Source of the DNA: Clostridiales bacterium
GTDB taxonomy: Bacteria; Bacillota; Clostridia; Christensenellales; CAG-138
Assembly: GCA_004554165.1 (NCBI GenBank)
Contig: SFNQ01000034.1
Span: 1 to 38,711, forward strand
Direction: 5' to 3'
DNA length: 38,711 nucleotides
Part shown: in pieces, positions 22,249 to 30,172 of the stretch
Numbering within the stretch: the stretch's first letter is position 1
Layout: every line of letters starts with the position of its first letter
Program-made: the position numbers and the translations under genes
Notes under the pieces: generated by a model
What the model was told of the DNA's origin: nothing
The model's database searches: none
What the model saw: the letters and a program-made list of their open reading frames with translations, nothing else

Positions 22249-23889
22249 TTATTGATCCGCGCTTCCTTCCTCCTGCTGCTTCATAAGCGTGGCATATTGC
22301 AGGAGCTGCTTGCGGGAAGCTACTCCCAGCTTGCTGTAAATGTTCTTATTGTGAAATTTAACGGTGTTCTCGTTTACACCAAGGAGGATATGGATCTCTT
22401 TGGCAGTTTTCCCTTCAAGATACAGCGCAAAAATCTCCCTTTCTCTGGGCGTCAGCGTATGCAGATTGCTCAAAAACATTCCGTAGCTTTCCGGATCGAT
22501 CTCATCGCTTTTTTTCTCCACGAGTCTGGCGAGCTGCGTCTGCGCTTTGGCGTATTCGTTTTCCGCATCCTGCTTCTGGTTTTCAAGAAGGCGCAGCTCA
22601 TCCTCGTGCTCCCTGTCCTTCTGGGCGAGAAATTCAAACAGGTCATCGATTTCCGGGATGCGCGACGGTCCGGCATTCATGCTAACGTCTTTGATCTGCT
22701 GCAGGCTCTTCAAGATGGGCGCAACGTATTTTTTGCTGAGCCAGAGCGTGGCGCAAACCGCAATCACCGCTATGATGCACAAAATGGACGTTGCCTTTCG
22801 CTGTCCATCCCGCAAATAAGCCTGATACTGCCCTTCGGGAAGCATGACTGCTACCGTATGCCGGGACGCGCCTATGGCGATCTCCCGCGCCTTACCCACA
22901 AAGGACAGCTCGCCGCTCTGAAACGTCACAAACTCCCCCTTGGCCCTGGCGCTGAAATTTTCGATAACCGGCGGCGCATACCCGCCCCTATTGCCCGCAA
23001 CCTGTCCTGTATACCCCTCCTCCGTCCGATCGAGCAGGGCGAACGCCGTATATCCCGGCTCCATGGCCACCGTCTGATAGGCAAGTTCAAAATAAAGGTC
23101 GCTGATCTCAAAGCCGCACACGCCGATCCCCCGCCCCTCCGCATCCAGAATGGGTGCGCAGAGAAACCGCGCATTCTCCCATGTGTCGGGCAGCGCATAG
23201 ACCGCGGTGAGCAGATAGGCCCCGGCGCTGTCCGCCGCAGCGTCGCGCAGGGTTTCAGCCACACCGGCAAAGGTATCCGCCTTTATCTCATATTGCCATG
23301 CGCTGTGAAGGCTGACATTGTTCTCCCTTGCCACGGAGGCCGCGCCCCGAAACAGGCAGACCTTATTGTTGATCGTATTCTCTGCATACAGATTGGCATA
23401 TTTCAGGTACAGGCCGTTATGGTATTCATCGGGGAGCGTATCGTTGACCGTAGTATATAACAGGTAGAACGCCCCGCTGCAGGGGGCAAGCTGCAGGTTG
23501 GTATAAACCAGAGGAAAAGCCGCCGTTTGCAGCGCCGCCAGTTCTTCCGGATGATTTTTCAAGGCCTCAAAGGGCACGCCATTGTCTTGCTGATATTTCT
23601 CAACCAGCGCGCTCAACTGCCCGGACAGCGCCAAAGCATACGCGGCCATTCTGTCCGCATCATGCTCGATGCCCGCCACAGAGGTCTCAAGCTGGTGATC
23701 CAGAACACGGGCAACGTTGCTGCGGGCAGGATTCAGGACGCCGAACAGACTGAGCAAAAGGAGCGCGGCCATGATCAGCGCAAAAGCCATCAGGAGCAGA
23801 TAGGCAATCAACCGGCGGCGCATGGTAAGCCCTTTTGCGCGCGCCTGGTTGAGAATCTGCCTGAATTGTCCGGGGCTCAGCAACTGCAT
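22249..23889 (-). CDS. Membrane-anchored LuxR-type regulator with large extracellular sensor domain
   Basis: A 546-residue protein. A first membrane helix (about 27-51, LIAYLLLMAFALIMAALLLL) and a second (about 368-387, TSILCIIAVIAVCATLWLS) bracket a roughly 315-residue extracellular domain resembling a Cache sensor. A charged, probably coiled-coil linker (400-465) leads to a C-terminal LuxR helix-turn-helix (LTPREREIFALYLEGKTAKEIHILLGVNENTVKFH). No kinase or receiver domain is present, so it would be a one-component transmembrane regulator. ATG at 23889 is 26 nt after the binding-protein stop, so both come from one transcript. The ligand is unknown; the neighbour suggests a small solute. Confidence 0.85.
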   Translation of the reverse strand: MQLLSPGQFRQILNQARAKGLTMRRRLIAYLLLMAFALIMAALLLLSLFGVLNPARSNVARVLDHQLETSVAGIEHDADRMAAYALALSGQLSALVEKYQQDNGVPFEALKNHPEELAALQTAAFPLVYTNLQLAPCSGAFYLLYTTVNDTLPDEYHNGLYLKYANLYAENTINNKVCLFRGAASVARENNVSLHSAWQYEIKADTFAGVAETLRDAAADSAGAYLLTAVYALPDTWENARFLCAPILDAEGRGIGVCGFEISDLYFELAYQTVAMEPGYTAFALLDRTEEGYTGQVAGNRGGYAPPVIENFSARAKGEFVTFQSGELSFVGKAREIAIGASRHTVAVMLPEGQYQAYLRDGQRKATSILCIIAVIAVCATLWLSKKYVAPILKSLQQIKDVSMNAGPSRIPEIDDLFEFLAQKDREHEDELRLLENQKQDAENEYAKAQTQLARLVEKKSDEIDPESYGMFLSNLHTLTPREREIFALYLEGKTAKEIHILLGVNENTVKFHNKNIYSKLGVASRKQLLQYATLMKQQEEGSADQ

Positions 23890-23915
23890 TTGACCACCCT
23901 CGGTTTTACGCCGGC

Positions 23916-25274
23916 TCAGTAGGAGCCGTTCTGAATTTCTCTCAGCCCTGTCGCCACAAGCTCGTCCATCACCGCTGCGGCGTCTTCTCCTGCGGCGGTT
24001 CGCCGCACATACGCCTCCCGGGCGGAGGAAAGCGCGGACCTGACCGCCTCCTCAAAGGCGTTCTGAACCCGTCCCGCCCCCTCGTACAGGGGCAGCGCGC
24101 AAAAACGGTATTCCCCCTGCATGCTGCCAATGGTTTCGTAGAGCATGCGGTATTTTTCGTTTTCTACAATGCGCATGTCGGAAAACAGCGTCTGGTACGC
24201 TGCATCGGTAACGGGAAGATAGCCCGATTTTGTTGCAAAGGCAAGGTTGTGCTCGCCCTGGGTGATCCATTTTGCAAAGATGGCGGCGGCCTCGTTCTTC
24301 CTCTCGTCCGCGCTCTTTACCGCAAACAGTCCGCCTCCCCGCTGCACGACAACGGGCGCGCCGCCCTCAAATACAGGATAGGCCAGCACGGCGGTTTCCA
24401 CCGCTTCGGTGCTGTTATCGGCGCGGGTGACGTAATCGCGCAGATAGAGAATCCCCGCCGTCGAGCCGATGTTGCAGATGATCTCGCCCGTTTTCCAGCG
24501 GTCGGAAGCATAGCCGTCCTGAACGCAAAGCCCGCCATAAACGGCGGCACGCGCCATCGGCTCATAGGCGGCCGCAAATGGCGTGCTTTCCGTATCCGGC
24601 TGCCCGTTTTTGAGAAAGTCACCGCCAAGGGAATCCACAGCCGCGACAAAATAATGATAAAAATCGTTGATCTGGAACATGGTTTGCCCACCCGACCAGT
24701 CATAGTAGCGGTCACAGGCGGAAAACACCCCTGCAAAGGTGGCCAGCGCATCCACGGTTACGCCCGTATCGGCAGAAAAGCGGTCAAAGATGGTCCGGTT
24801 GAGGAACAGGAGCTCGCTGGACTTGGCAATGGGCAGCATGAGCAGCCGATCGCCAAAAACGCCTTCCGCAAGAAAGTCCGCCAGGTATAACTCCAGCTCC
24901 TCCTCTTGAAAGTACCCGTGCCAGTCAAGCAGCCGCTCCGTTCCGATCTGCTCCGCAATGCGCGGATAGGCAACAAACAGATCCGGCAGCGGCGCTGCGC
25001 CCGGCTCGCCCCTGGCCGAGGCCAGAAGCGCTTCATCAATCGCCGTAGAATCGGTTACCGAAGTGACATTGACAATAATCCCCCGTTCCTTTCCTTCCGT
25101 CTTATTAAACTCCTGAATCGCATCGTTCAGGGGGGATATGGTCTGGCTGCCATACACATGCCAAATCGTCAGCGTCACAGGATGCTCCGGCGCAAGCTGC
25201 GTATGTGGTGCGCAGCCGGCGAGCCCTGGCAGCAAAAGCGCCAGAAGTATCAGCGGCAATCCCGCTTTTTTCAT
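23916..25274 (-). CDS. Extracellular solute-binding lipoprotein (family 1 type)
   Basis: A 452-residue lipoprotein: signal peptide with lipobox LPGLAGC (residues 15-21), then a type-1 binding-protein fold (VTLIWHVYGS-like start VTLTIWHVYGSQTISPLNDA, and the late motif AAAIFAKWITQGEHNLAFATKSGYLPV). Such proteins usually deliver sugars or oligosaccharides to an ABC importer, but no permease or ATPase gene lies nearby. Instead it is followed directly by the LuxR-type membrane regulator, so it may serve as that protein's ligand-binding partner. ATG at 25274 has AAAGGAGGAAAAC ahead. Ligand unknown. Confidence 0.88.
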   Translation of the reverse strand: MKKAGLPLILLALLLPGLAGCAPHTQLAPEHPVTLTIWHVYGSQTISPLNDAIQEFNKTEGKERGIIVNVTSVTDSTAIDEALLASARGEPGAAPLPDLFVAYPRIAEQIGTERLLDWHGYFQEEELELYLADFLAEGVFGDRLLMLPIAKSSELLFLNRTIFDRFSADTGVTVDALATFAGVFSACDRYYDWSGGQTMFQINDFYHYFVAAVDSLGGDFLKNGQPDTESTPFAAAYEPMARAAVYGGLCVQDGYASDRWKTGEIICNIGSTAGILYLRDYVTRADNSTEAVETAVLAYPVFEGGAPVVVQRGGGLFAVKSADERKNEAAAIFAKWITQGEHNLAFATKSGYLPVTDAAYQTLFSDMRIVENEKYRMLYETIGSMQGEYRFCALPLYEGAGRVQNAFEEAVRSALSSAREAYVRRTAAGEDAAAVMDELVATGLREIQNGSY

Positions 25275-25342
25275 TGTTTTCCTCCTTTAACGGCCGTTAC
25301 CTGCCCACATGCCAGCCCCTTCTTTTTCACAAAAATTCGGTT

Positions 25343-25377
25343 CTACCTACTCGAATTGCGTTTTGGGGTAGTGTCAA
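25343..25377 (-). promoter_or_regulatory. Candidate promoter/operator of the binding protein-LuxR operon
   Basis: A minus-strand TTGACA (25372-25377) has no good -10 at 16-18 nt, as in activator-dependent promoters. An inverted repeat with arms CTACC (25343-25347) and GGTAG (25367-25371) lies immediately downstream of it. This may be the LuxR protein's own site. The remainder of 25378-25620 has no gene. Confidence 0.4.
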
Positions 25378-25537
25378 ATACGGCGAAACCCTTTATGCTC
25401 TTTCCCGTAAGCGGCGGTTGCGGCAGGAGGTCCGCCAGCGCGCGCCTGCGCCGGCGGGGCCATGGGCCGCCCGCAAGGCAGCCCGAAAACCATCCCTGCG
25501 GCCCGTATCCACCGGCGGGAAATCCCTTTGCGCAGGT

Positions 25538-25565
25538 ATTGCCGCTGCGAATCGACAGCGGCAAT
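25538..25565. repeat. Perfect 10-bp hairpin
   Basis: ATTGCCGCTG (25538-25547) and CAGCGGCAAT (25556-25565) form a perfect stem with an 8-nt loop. No T run follows on either strand, so it is not an obvious terminator. Confidence 0.5.
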
Positions 25566-25624
25566 GACAGCTTTATCATAATACAAAGCCCTGATTTTTT
25601 CAAGCCTTTGTAATATCTGGCAAA

Positions 25625-26047
25625 CTGGGGGGATTTGCTCTGGAAAGGCAGTTTCACAGGACGGCAAGCTACAGAGTTCTGTCCGGCCCTGAAGGGAACA
25701 GGTACCGTTTTTTCTGCGAGCTTTCCGGTGCGGCGCTATGCACCACCAGGCCCGTTGTTCCAGGCAGACCGGAGGAGGAACTGGCCCTGGCCTGGGAAAG
25801 CGAGGGGCGTGACTGTTTTAATCAATGCGGGCGCTGTGGCCGGTGGGTGTGCAACGCCATGTATAATGCAGACGTTCTCGAATGTGTCGATTGCGCGCCC
25901 TGGGAGGATCCTCCCCGCTTTTGCCCGTCCTGCGGCGCCCCCAGCTCCCTGCGGGAGGCTGTCTGCAAGGCATGCGGCGCGCAGCTCAGATACGGAGGAG
26001 TTGAAGAATGGCAACCCTCAGCGAGACAATCCGCCTCGAGAGCATGA
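25625..26047 (+). CDS. Zinc-ribbon protein; start codon uncertain
   Basis: The frame is open from about 25595 to the TGA at 26045-26047. It encodes ALERQFHRTASYRVLSGPEG, a central region, and then three cysteine clusters: CGRCGRWVCNAMYNADVLEC, CVDC and FCPSCG/CKACG at the C-terminus, a multi-zinc-ribbon arrangement. No ATG, GTG or TTG is found where the protein should begin; CTG at 25625 or 25640 is possible (GGGGGGA precedes 25640), or the start has been lost by mutation. The 3' end overlaps the next zinc-ribbon gene by 40 nt in another frame. Function unknown; probably cytoplasmic metal-binding or regulatory. Confidence 0.6.
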   Translation: MGGFALERQFHRTASYRVLSGPEGNRYRFFCELSGAALCTTRPVVPGRPEEELALAWESEGRDCFNQCGRCGRWVCNAMYNADVLECVDCAPWEDPPRFCPSCGAPSSLREAVCKACGAQLRYGGVEEWQPSARQSASRA

Positions 26048-26286
26048 GACAGTACGGCTTTGGCGCGGAAGCCATGAAGGCCCTTAAGGTCTGCACGCGC
26101 TGCGGCACAATGGCTGCCGCCACGGCAACCTTCTGTAAGGAATGTCGCGCCCGCCTTCCGCAGGAAACCCTGTTTCAGCTTTACAGGCGCAGGCACGGGG
26201 TTTGTCCGGAATGCGAAACCGTCATCCCGGACAGCGCGCAGTTCTGTCCGCAATGCGGCTGCCGCGTGCGCGAGAGATCGAAATAA
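26008..26286 (+). CDS. Small double zinc-ribbon protein
   Basis: A 92-residue protein: an N-terminal helix (LSETIRLESMRQYGFGAEAM), a first CxxC pair (CTRCG ... CKECRARL, residues 29-49) and a second (CPECE ... CPQCGCRV, about 67-86). ATG at 26008 follows GGAGGAGTTGAAG, inside the end of the preceding gene, so the two are translationally linked. Double zinc ribbons of this kind are common in Clostridia without a defined role. Confidence 0.75.
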   Translation: MATLSETIRLESMRQYGFGAEAMKALKVCTRCGTMAAATATFCKECRARLPQETLFQLYRRRHGVCPECETVIPDSAQFCPQCGCRVRERSK

Positions 26287-26338
26287 TTCGAAACAACTTG
26301 ACACTGATGTCACAATTGTATAAATTGAAGGAGGAAAA

Positions 26339-26875
26339 ATGATGAAAAAAGTACTTGCCATGGTGTTGGCAACCCTTATGTGCGCTGCAATGTTTACCGC
26401 CTGCGGAGCGAAGGAGCCCGCAGCCGAAGTCAAGGGCGAGACCTTTGACGCCGGAAACGTCAGCGCTTTGGTGCCGAAGGGCTGGAAGGCTTTCCCCGTT
26501 TCCGATCTGTTTGCCGAGGAGGAGAACGCCACCGATCCCGACGCCCTGCAAATCTGCAAAGGCGCCAAAACCGAGTGGGATCTGTTTTCCAAGCCCTATA
26601 TGCAGATCAACCACTATGGGCCGGATTCCGCAATGATGGAGCCCTCGAAGGACTGGTATGATGGCGCAGAGGATCTGGAACCCCTGCAGATCGGCGGAAG
26701 AACCTGGAAGGGTTTTACCGCAAAGAGCTTTGACGTAAAGATTATCACGCTTTGGACCGAGGATGGCGAGCACCAGTACCAGCTGAGCATCTGGCCGGAA
26801 CAGAGTGACGGAAAAATCAGTCTGGACGATGCGGATGTGCAGGCGATTATCGCCAGCATCCAGCCGGCCGCATAA
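26339..26875 (+). CDS. Small secreted lipoprotein of unknown function
   Basis: A 178-residue protein with a lipoprotein signal peptide (KKVLAMVLATLMCAAMFTACG, lipobox FTAC near residue 21). The mature domain, about 150 residues, has conserved-looking blocks: VSALVPKGWKAFPV, PDALQICKGA, and WKGFTAKSFDVKIITLW, typical of a small beta-rich exported domain. AAGGAGG precedes two adjacent ATGs (26339, 26342). It sits 53 nt after the zinc-ribbon gene and 30 nt before the DUF4428-type gene. The role is unknown; it may act with the neighbouring membrane and zinc-ribbon proteins. Confidence 0.8.
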   Translation: MMKKVLAMVLATLMCAAMFTACGAKEPAAEVKGETFDAGNVSALVPKGWKAFPVSDLFAEEENATDPDALQICKGAKTEWDLFSKPYMQINHYGPDSAMMEPSKDWYDGAEDLEPLQIGGRTWKGFTAKSFDVKIITLWTEDGEHQYQLSIWPEQSDGKISLDDADVQAIIASIQPAA

Positions 26876-26904
26876 CCTGCAAAAAAACATTCAGGAGGCG
26901 CAAC

Positions 26905-27687
26905 GTGGGATTATTCGGAAAGCTGTTTGAAAAGAAGGAATGTGACATTTGTGGCGGCGAGATTGGTCTTCTTGGGAACCGCAAGCTGGAGGACGGCAAC
27001 CTCTGCAAGGACTGCGCAAAAAAGCTCTCCTACTGGTTTGACGACCGTCGGCACAGCACCGTCGAGGAGATTCGGGCGCAGCTCGCCTACCGGGAAGAGA
27101 ACCAGAAAAAGGTCAACGAGTTCAACGTCACCCGGACCCTCGGCCGCAACACGCTGGTGGTTCTCGATGAGGATAAGCGCCAGTTCATGGTCGTCCGAAC
27201 GGGCAATATGCGCGCGGAGAACCCGGATGTTATCGACTATTCTCAGGTGACCGGCTGCGATCTGGACATTGACGAGGACCGCCATGAAGAAATGCGCCAA
27301 CTGGACGACGGCCGTGAGGTGAGCTATAATCCGCCCCGCTACAGCTGGAGTTACGACTTCTATGTTACCATCCGCGTCAACCATCCCTATTTTGACGACA
27401 TGCGCTTCAAGCTCAACGGCAGCAACGTTGAAATAGAGCCGGCCAATTTCGGCCGCGGCACCTTCGGCGCGCAGTTCAACCCGCGGAATCATCCCGATTT
27501 CAGGGAATACGAGGAGATGGGAAAAGAAATCAAGCAGGCGCTTACCCAAATCCGCCAGGAAACCAGAGAGAGCGCAGCCGCGGCCAATGCGCCGAAGCGG
27601 CCCGTCATATGCCCTCTCTGCGGCGCCACCACCCTGCCCGACGCAAACGGTTGCTGCGAATATTGCGGCGGCCCTGTGGGCGCCTGA
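26905..27687 (+). CDS. DUF4428-like zinc-ribbon protein with C-terminal second ribbon
   Basis: A 260-residue protein. The N-terminal treble-clef (GLFGKLFEKKECDICGGEIG ... LCKDCAKKL, residues 1-41) matches DUF4428. A middle domain of about 150 residues (FNVTRTLGRNTLVVLDEDKR, YDFYVTIRVNHPYFDDMRF) looks like a beta-rich membrane-proximal or PH-like fold. A second ribbon, CPLCGATTLPDANGCCEYCG, closes the protein. GTG at 26905 has AGGAGGC 8 nt upstream. Co-directional with the lipoprotein and the following membrane protein. Molecular function unknown. Confidence 0.8.
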   Translation: MGLFGKLFEKKECDICGGEIGLLGNRKLEDGNLCKDCAKKLSYWFDDRRHSTVEEIRAQLAYREENQKKVNEFNVTRTLGRNTLVVLDEDKRQFMVVRTGNMRAENPDVIDYSQVTGCDLDIDEDRHEEMRQLDDGREVSYNPPRYSWSYDFYVTIRVNHPYFDDMRFKLNGSNVEIEPANFGRGTFGAQFNPRNHPDFREYEEMGKEIKQALTQIRQETRESAAAANAPKRPVICPLCGATTLPDANGCCEYCGGPVGA

Positions 27688-27764
27688 GGCGCGCAAGCCA
27701 TGGTTCAATAGGCGCGTTTGCGCGTTATTGAAAATACATCCAAATTCATTTGGGAGGAGAAAAA

Positions 27765-28178
27765 ATGGAAGCAAAAATTGAAGCAAAGGGTTCTGGATTC
27801 CTGAAGGTTACGGGAATTCTGATGATCATCGGCGGCGCTCTGTCGATCATCCTTTCCATCGTCGGCATTCTGGGCATCGCCGCTCTGGCGATTATCAACG
27901 ATGGTTCCATCTCGATGGGTCTGCTTTATGTATCCGGCATTCTGGCCATTGTCCGCTCTGTTGTGGAACTGATTGCCGGAATCGTTGGCGTCAAGCACTG
28001 CAAGAATCCCGAAAAGGCGAAGACCTGCATCGTTTGGGGCGCTATCGTGGCAGCGCTGACCGTTGTCGGCGCGATCCTCACCGTTGCCGGTGGCAGCGCG
28101 TTCCCCTGGGTCAGCCTCCTGATCGGTCTGGTTGTCCCCGTTCTCTACATCATTGGCGCTGTAAAGAACAAGGCGTAA
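27765..28178 (+). CDS. Small four-helix membrane protein
   Basis: A 137-residue protein with four predicted membrane helices: FLKVTGILMIIGGALSIIL, MGLLYVSGILAIVRSVVELI, TCIVWGAIVAALTVVGAILT and the WVSLLIGLVVPVLYIIGAV segment. A short loop VKHCKNPEKAKTC lies between helices 2 and 3. ATG at 27765 has GGGAGGAG before it; the RBS lies beside a small hairpin (CCAAAT/ATTTGG) that might hide it. It ends the zinc-ribbon/lipoprotein gene group and is followed by a terminator. Function unknown. Confidence 0.78.
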   Translation: MEAKIEAKGSGFLKVTGILMIIGGALSIILSIVGILGIAALAIINDGSISMGLLYVSGILAIVRSVVELIAGIVGVKHCKNPEKAKTCIVWGAIVAALTVVGAILTVAGGSAFPWVSLLIGLVVPVLYIIGAVKNKA

Positions 28179-28201
28179 ATCAACACGGATTTACCAAAAA
28201 A

Positions 28202-28232
28202 GGCCGCCGTCAATGCTTTGACGGCGGCCTTT
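28202..28232 (+). terminator. Terminator after the four-helix membrane protein
   Basis: A perfect 12-bp stem, GGCCGCCGTCAA (28202-28213) / TTGACGGCGGCC (28218-28229), with a short TTT. The T run is cut short by the repeat that begins TGAGATTGTCG. Confidence 0.8.
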
Positions 28233-28420
28233 GAGATTGTCGAAAAACCCCGGGGGTTGATAAGGGGCCGCAGCCCCTTATGTTCCATCCGGCTCTGACG
28301 ACAAGTGCGTCAGAACGGATGAAAACCCGGAGGGTTTCGTACTTTGCAGGTTTTGCCGCCCGGGAGCGAATGCGAGAGGCAAAACCTGTGAAAGCTCGAA
28401 AAAATTGCGGGCGCGGCTCC
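28231..28420. repeat. Structured interspersed repeat, copy 2
   Basis: It begins TGAGATTGTCGAAAAACCCC right after the terminator, exactly as copy 1 does behind the ECF gene. The 20-nt loop sequence of the main stem is identical to copy 1, while the stem is CAGGTTTTGCC/GGCAAAACCTG instead of CGGGTTTTGCC/GGCAAAACCCG. A roughly 75-nt insert unique to this copy adds two more hairpins (TAAGGGG/CCCCTTA and a CTGACG/CGTCAG stem inside ATCCG/CGGAT). From 28421 to 28660 there is only GC-rich sequence without a credible gene. Confidence 0.75.
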
Positions 28421-28666
28421 TTCCCCCCATGGGACGCTACGGCGCAGGTCCGCAGATGAAGGCCCGGGCGGCAAAGACGCTCCCGCTTCATCCGGTCCCT
28501 GCCCTCGCTGTCAGGATGGCGCGCAAATCGCGGGAACTGGAACCGCGGGCATCCGCGGGACGCTGCTGCGGCGTGTCCGCCTGTGTTTCCGCCAACCCGG
28601 GGTCACCTCTCTCCGCCGGGCTTTTGCAGGGGGGCGCGGCGGCGGGAGTACGCGCAGGGATTCCCG

Positions 28667-28700
28667 AAAAAAAATCGGAGCAGACGCCATAGCGTCTGCT
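28667..28700 (-). terminator. Terminator after tRNA-Thr
   Basis: A perfect 9-bp stem AGCAGACGC/GCGTCTGCT (28679-28700) followed on the minus strand by CCGA and eight T's. Confidence 0.9.
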
Positions 28701-28706
28701 CCGATA

Positions 28707-28782
28707 TGGAGCTGATGAGCAGATTCGAACTGCCTACCTCTTCATTACCAATGAAGTGCTCTACCGACTGAGCTACATCAGC
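28707..28782 (-). tRNA. tRNA-Thr (GGT)
   Basis: A 76-nt cloverleaf: acceptor GCTGATG/CATCAGC, D-loop AGTCGGTAGA, anticodon loop TTGGTAA (GGT), T-arm GTTCGAATC, encoded TCCA end. It has its own promoter and terminator. Confidence 0.97.
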
Positions 28783-28819
28783 ATCGCCAAAGGGCCTGCT
28801 GCAGATTCACAACGAACCC

Positions 28820-28848
28820 ATTATAGCGAATAAATGCGTACTTGGCAA
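28820..28848 (-). promoter_or_regulatory. tRNA-Thr promoter
   Basis: Minus-strand TTGCCA (28843-28848), 17 nt, TATAAT (28820-28825), lying between the hom stop and the tRNA. Confidence 0.85.
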
Positions 28849-28861
28849 GAGGTTTTTCGAT

Positions 28862-30154
28862 TTAATTTTCCGCGCGGATAACGCTCTCAATGGCACGGAC
28901 GCAGGGCAGCGCCGAAATGTCCCGCAGCGCGGCCTGCACGGCAAATTCCTGCGCCTCGTAGGTCATAAAGGTAATGTGGGAGGAGCAGCCGTCCGCCTCG
29001 CCCAGCTGCAGCACATCCTTGAGCGAAACGCCGTGCCTGGCAAAAACATCCGCAATGGCCGCCATGGTGCCGGGCTGGTCCGTCACCTTGAGCCGCACAC
29101 AGTAGATGCAGCGAAAATCCCGTACCAGCTCCACCTGATCGCTCATCCCCGGAATGTTCTCAAAGGTCATATAGCGATGCCGACCATGGGCATGGCAGGC
29201 ATAGATCACGTCCGAAACCACGGCGGACGCGGTCGGCATGCAACCGGCGCCGCGGCCATAGAGCATGATATCGTCCACCGCATGGCCGGTCAGGAACACC
29301 GCGTTGAACACGCCGCGCACCGAGGCCAGCGGATGCGTCGTTTTGAGCATGGTGGGGTGTACGCGCACCTCGATGCGATTGCCCTCCTTCTTGCCGATGG
29401 CCAGGAGCTTGATTTCATAGCCCAGCAGCTTTGCCGTCTCAAAATCCGCCCGCGTCAGCTTTGTGATGCCCTCGCGGTAGATCACGTCGATGGGCATGTG
29501 GGCGTGGAAGGCCATGGACGAAAGGATGGAGAGCTTGTACATGGCGTCGTAGCCCTCCACGTCGGCTGTGGGGTTGGCTTCTGCATAGCCCAGCTGCTGC
29601 GCCTGCGCAAGGACCTCGGCAAAGTCCTTCCCCTCCTCGCTCATCTTTGTGAGGATAAAGTTGGTGGTGCCGTTGATGATCCCCATCACGCGGGAGATGT
29701 TGTTGGCCTGCATGGAGTCCGTGATCGTGCGCAGAATCGGAATGCCGCCGCCCACCGTGGCCTCAAGATAGAGTCCTGCGCCGGTCTTTTTCGCCGCTGT
29801 TTCAAACTCATACCAGTGCTTGCTCATGACCTCCTTGTTGGAGGTAACGACGGTCTTGCCGCTCTCCAGCGCCCGAAGGATAAAGCTGCGGGCCGGCTCA
29901 ACGCCGCCCATGCACTCCACGACGATGGAGATGTTCTCATCCTGCGCGATATCGTCAAAACAGGTGGTAAACAGCTGGCGGGGCGCCAGATGCAGGTTGG
30001 GCTCATTGGTAAAGTCGCGCACGAGAATACGGGCCACCGTGAGATCCAGCGACTCCCGGTGCTTGAGATCGCCATGGTTTTCCGTCAGGATGCGGTATAC
30101 CCCGGATCCCACCGTGCCAAAGCCCAGAATGGCTACTTGAAATCGTTTCATCAT
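28862..30154 (-). CDS. hom: Homoserine dehydrogenase
   Basis: A 430-residue NAD(P)-dependent enzyme reducing aspartate semialdehyde to homoserine, the branch point to threonine and methionine. The Rossmann loop is AILGFGTVGSGVY near residue 10; the catalytic core contains GGGIPILRTITDSM, INGTTNFILTKM and AEANPTADVEGYDAMYKLSI. A C-terminal ACT domain (RLKVTDQPGTMAAIADVFAR) suggests amino-acid feedback, usually by threonine. GGAGGAAG precedes two ATGs (30154 and 30151). It begins 18 nt after the S-component/pantothenate kinase fusion, so it is probably transcribed with it. Confidence 0.96.
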   Translation of the reverse strand: MMKRFQVAILGFGTVGSGVYRILTENHGDLKHRESLDLTVARILVRDFTNEPNLHLAPRQLFTTCFDDIAQDENISIVVECMGGVEPARSFILRALESGKTVVTSNKEVMSKHWYEFETAAKKTGAGLYLEATVGGGIPILRTITDSMQANNISRVMGIINGTTNFILTKMSEEGKDFAEVLAQAQQLGYAEANPTADVEGYDAMYKLSILSSMAFHAHMPIDVIYREGITKLTRADFETAKLLGYEIKLLAIGKKEGNRIEVRVHPTMLKTTHPLASVRGVFNAVFLTGHAVDDIMLYGRGAGCMPTASAVVSDVIYACHAHGRHRYMTFENIPGMSDQVELVRDFRCIYCVRLKVTDQPGTMAAIADVFARHGVSLKDVLQLGEADGCSSHITFMTYEAQEFAVQAALRDISALPCVRAIESVIRAEN

Positions 30155-30172
30155 TCTTCCTCCAAAGATAAA

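Noticed and set aside
26298..26324. TTGACA / TATAAA promoter for the lipoprotein gene
   Set aside because: The spacer is only 15 nt and transcription would start within the ribosome site.
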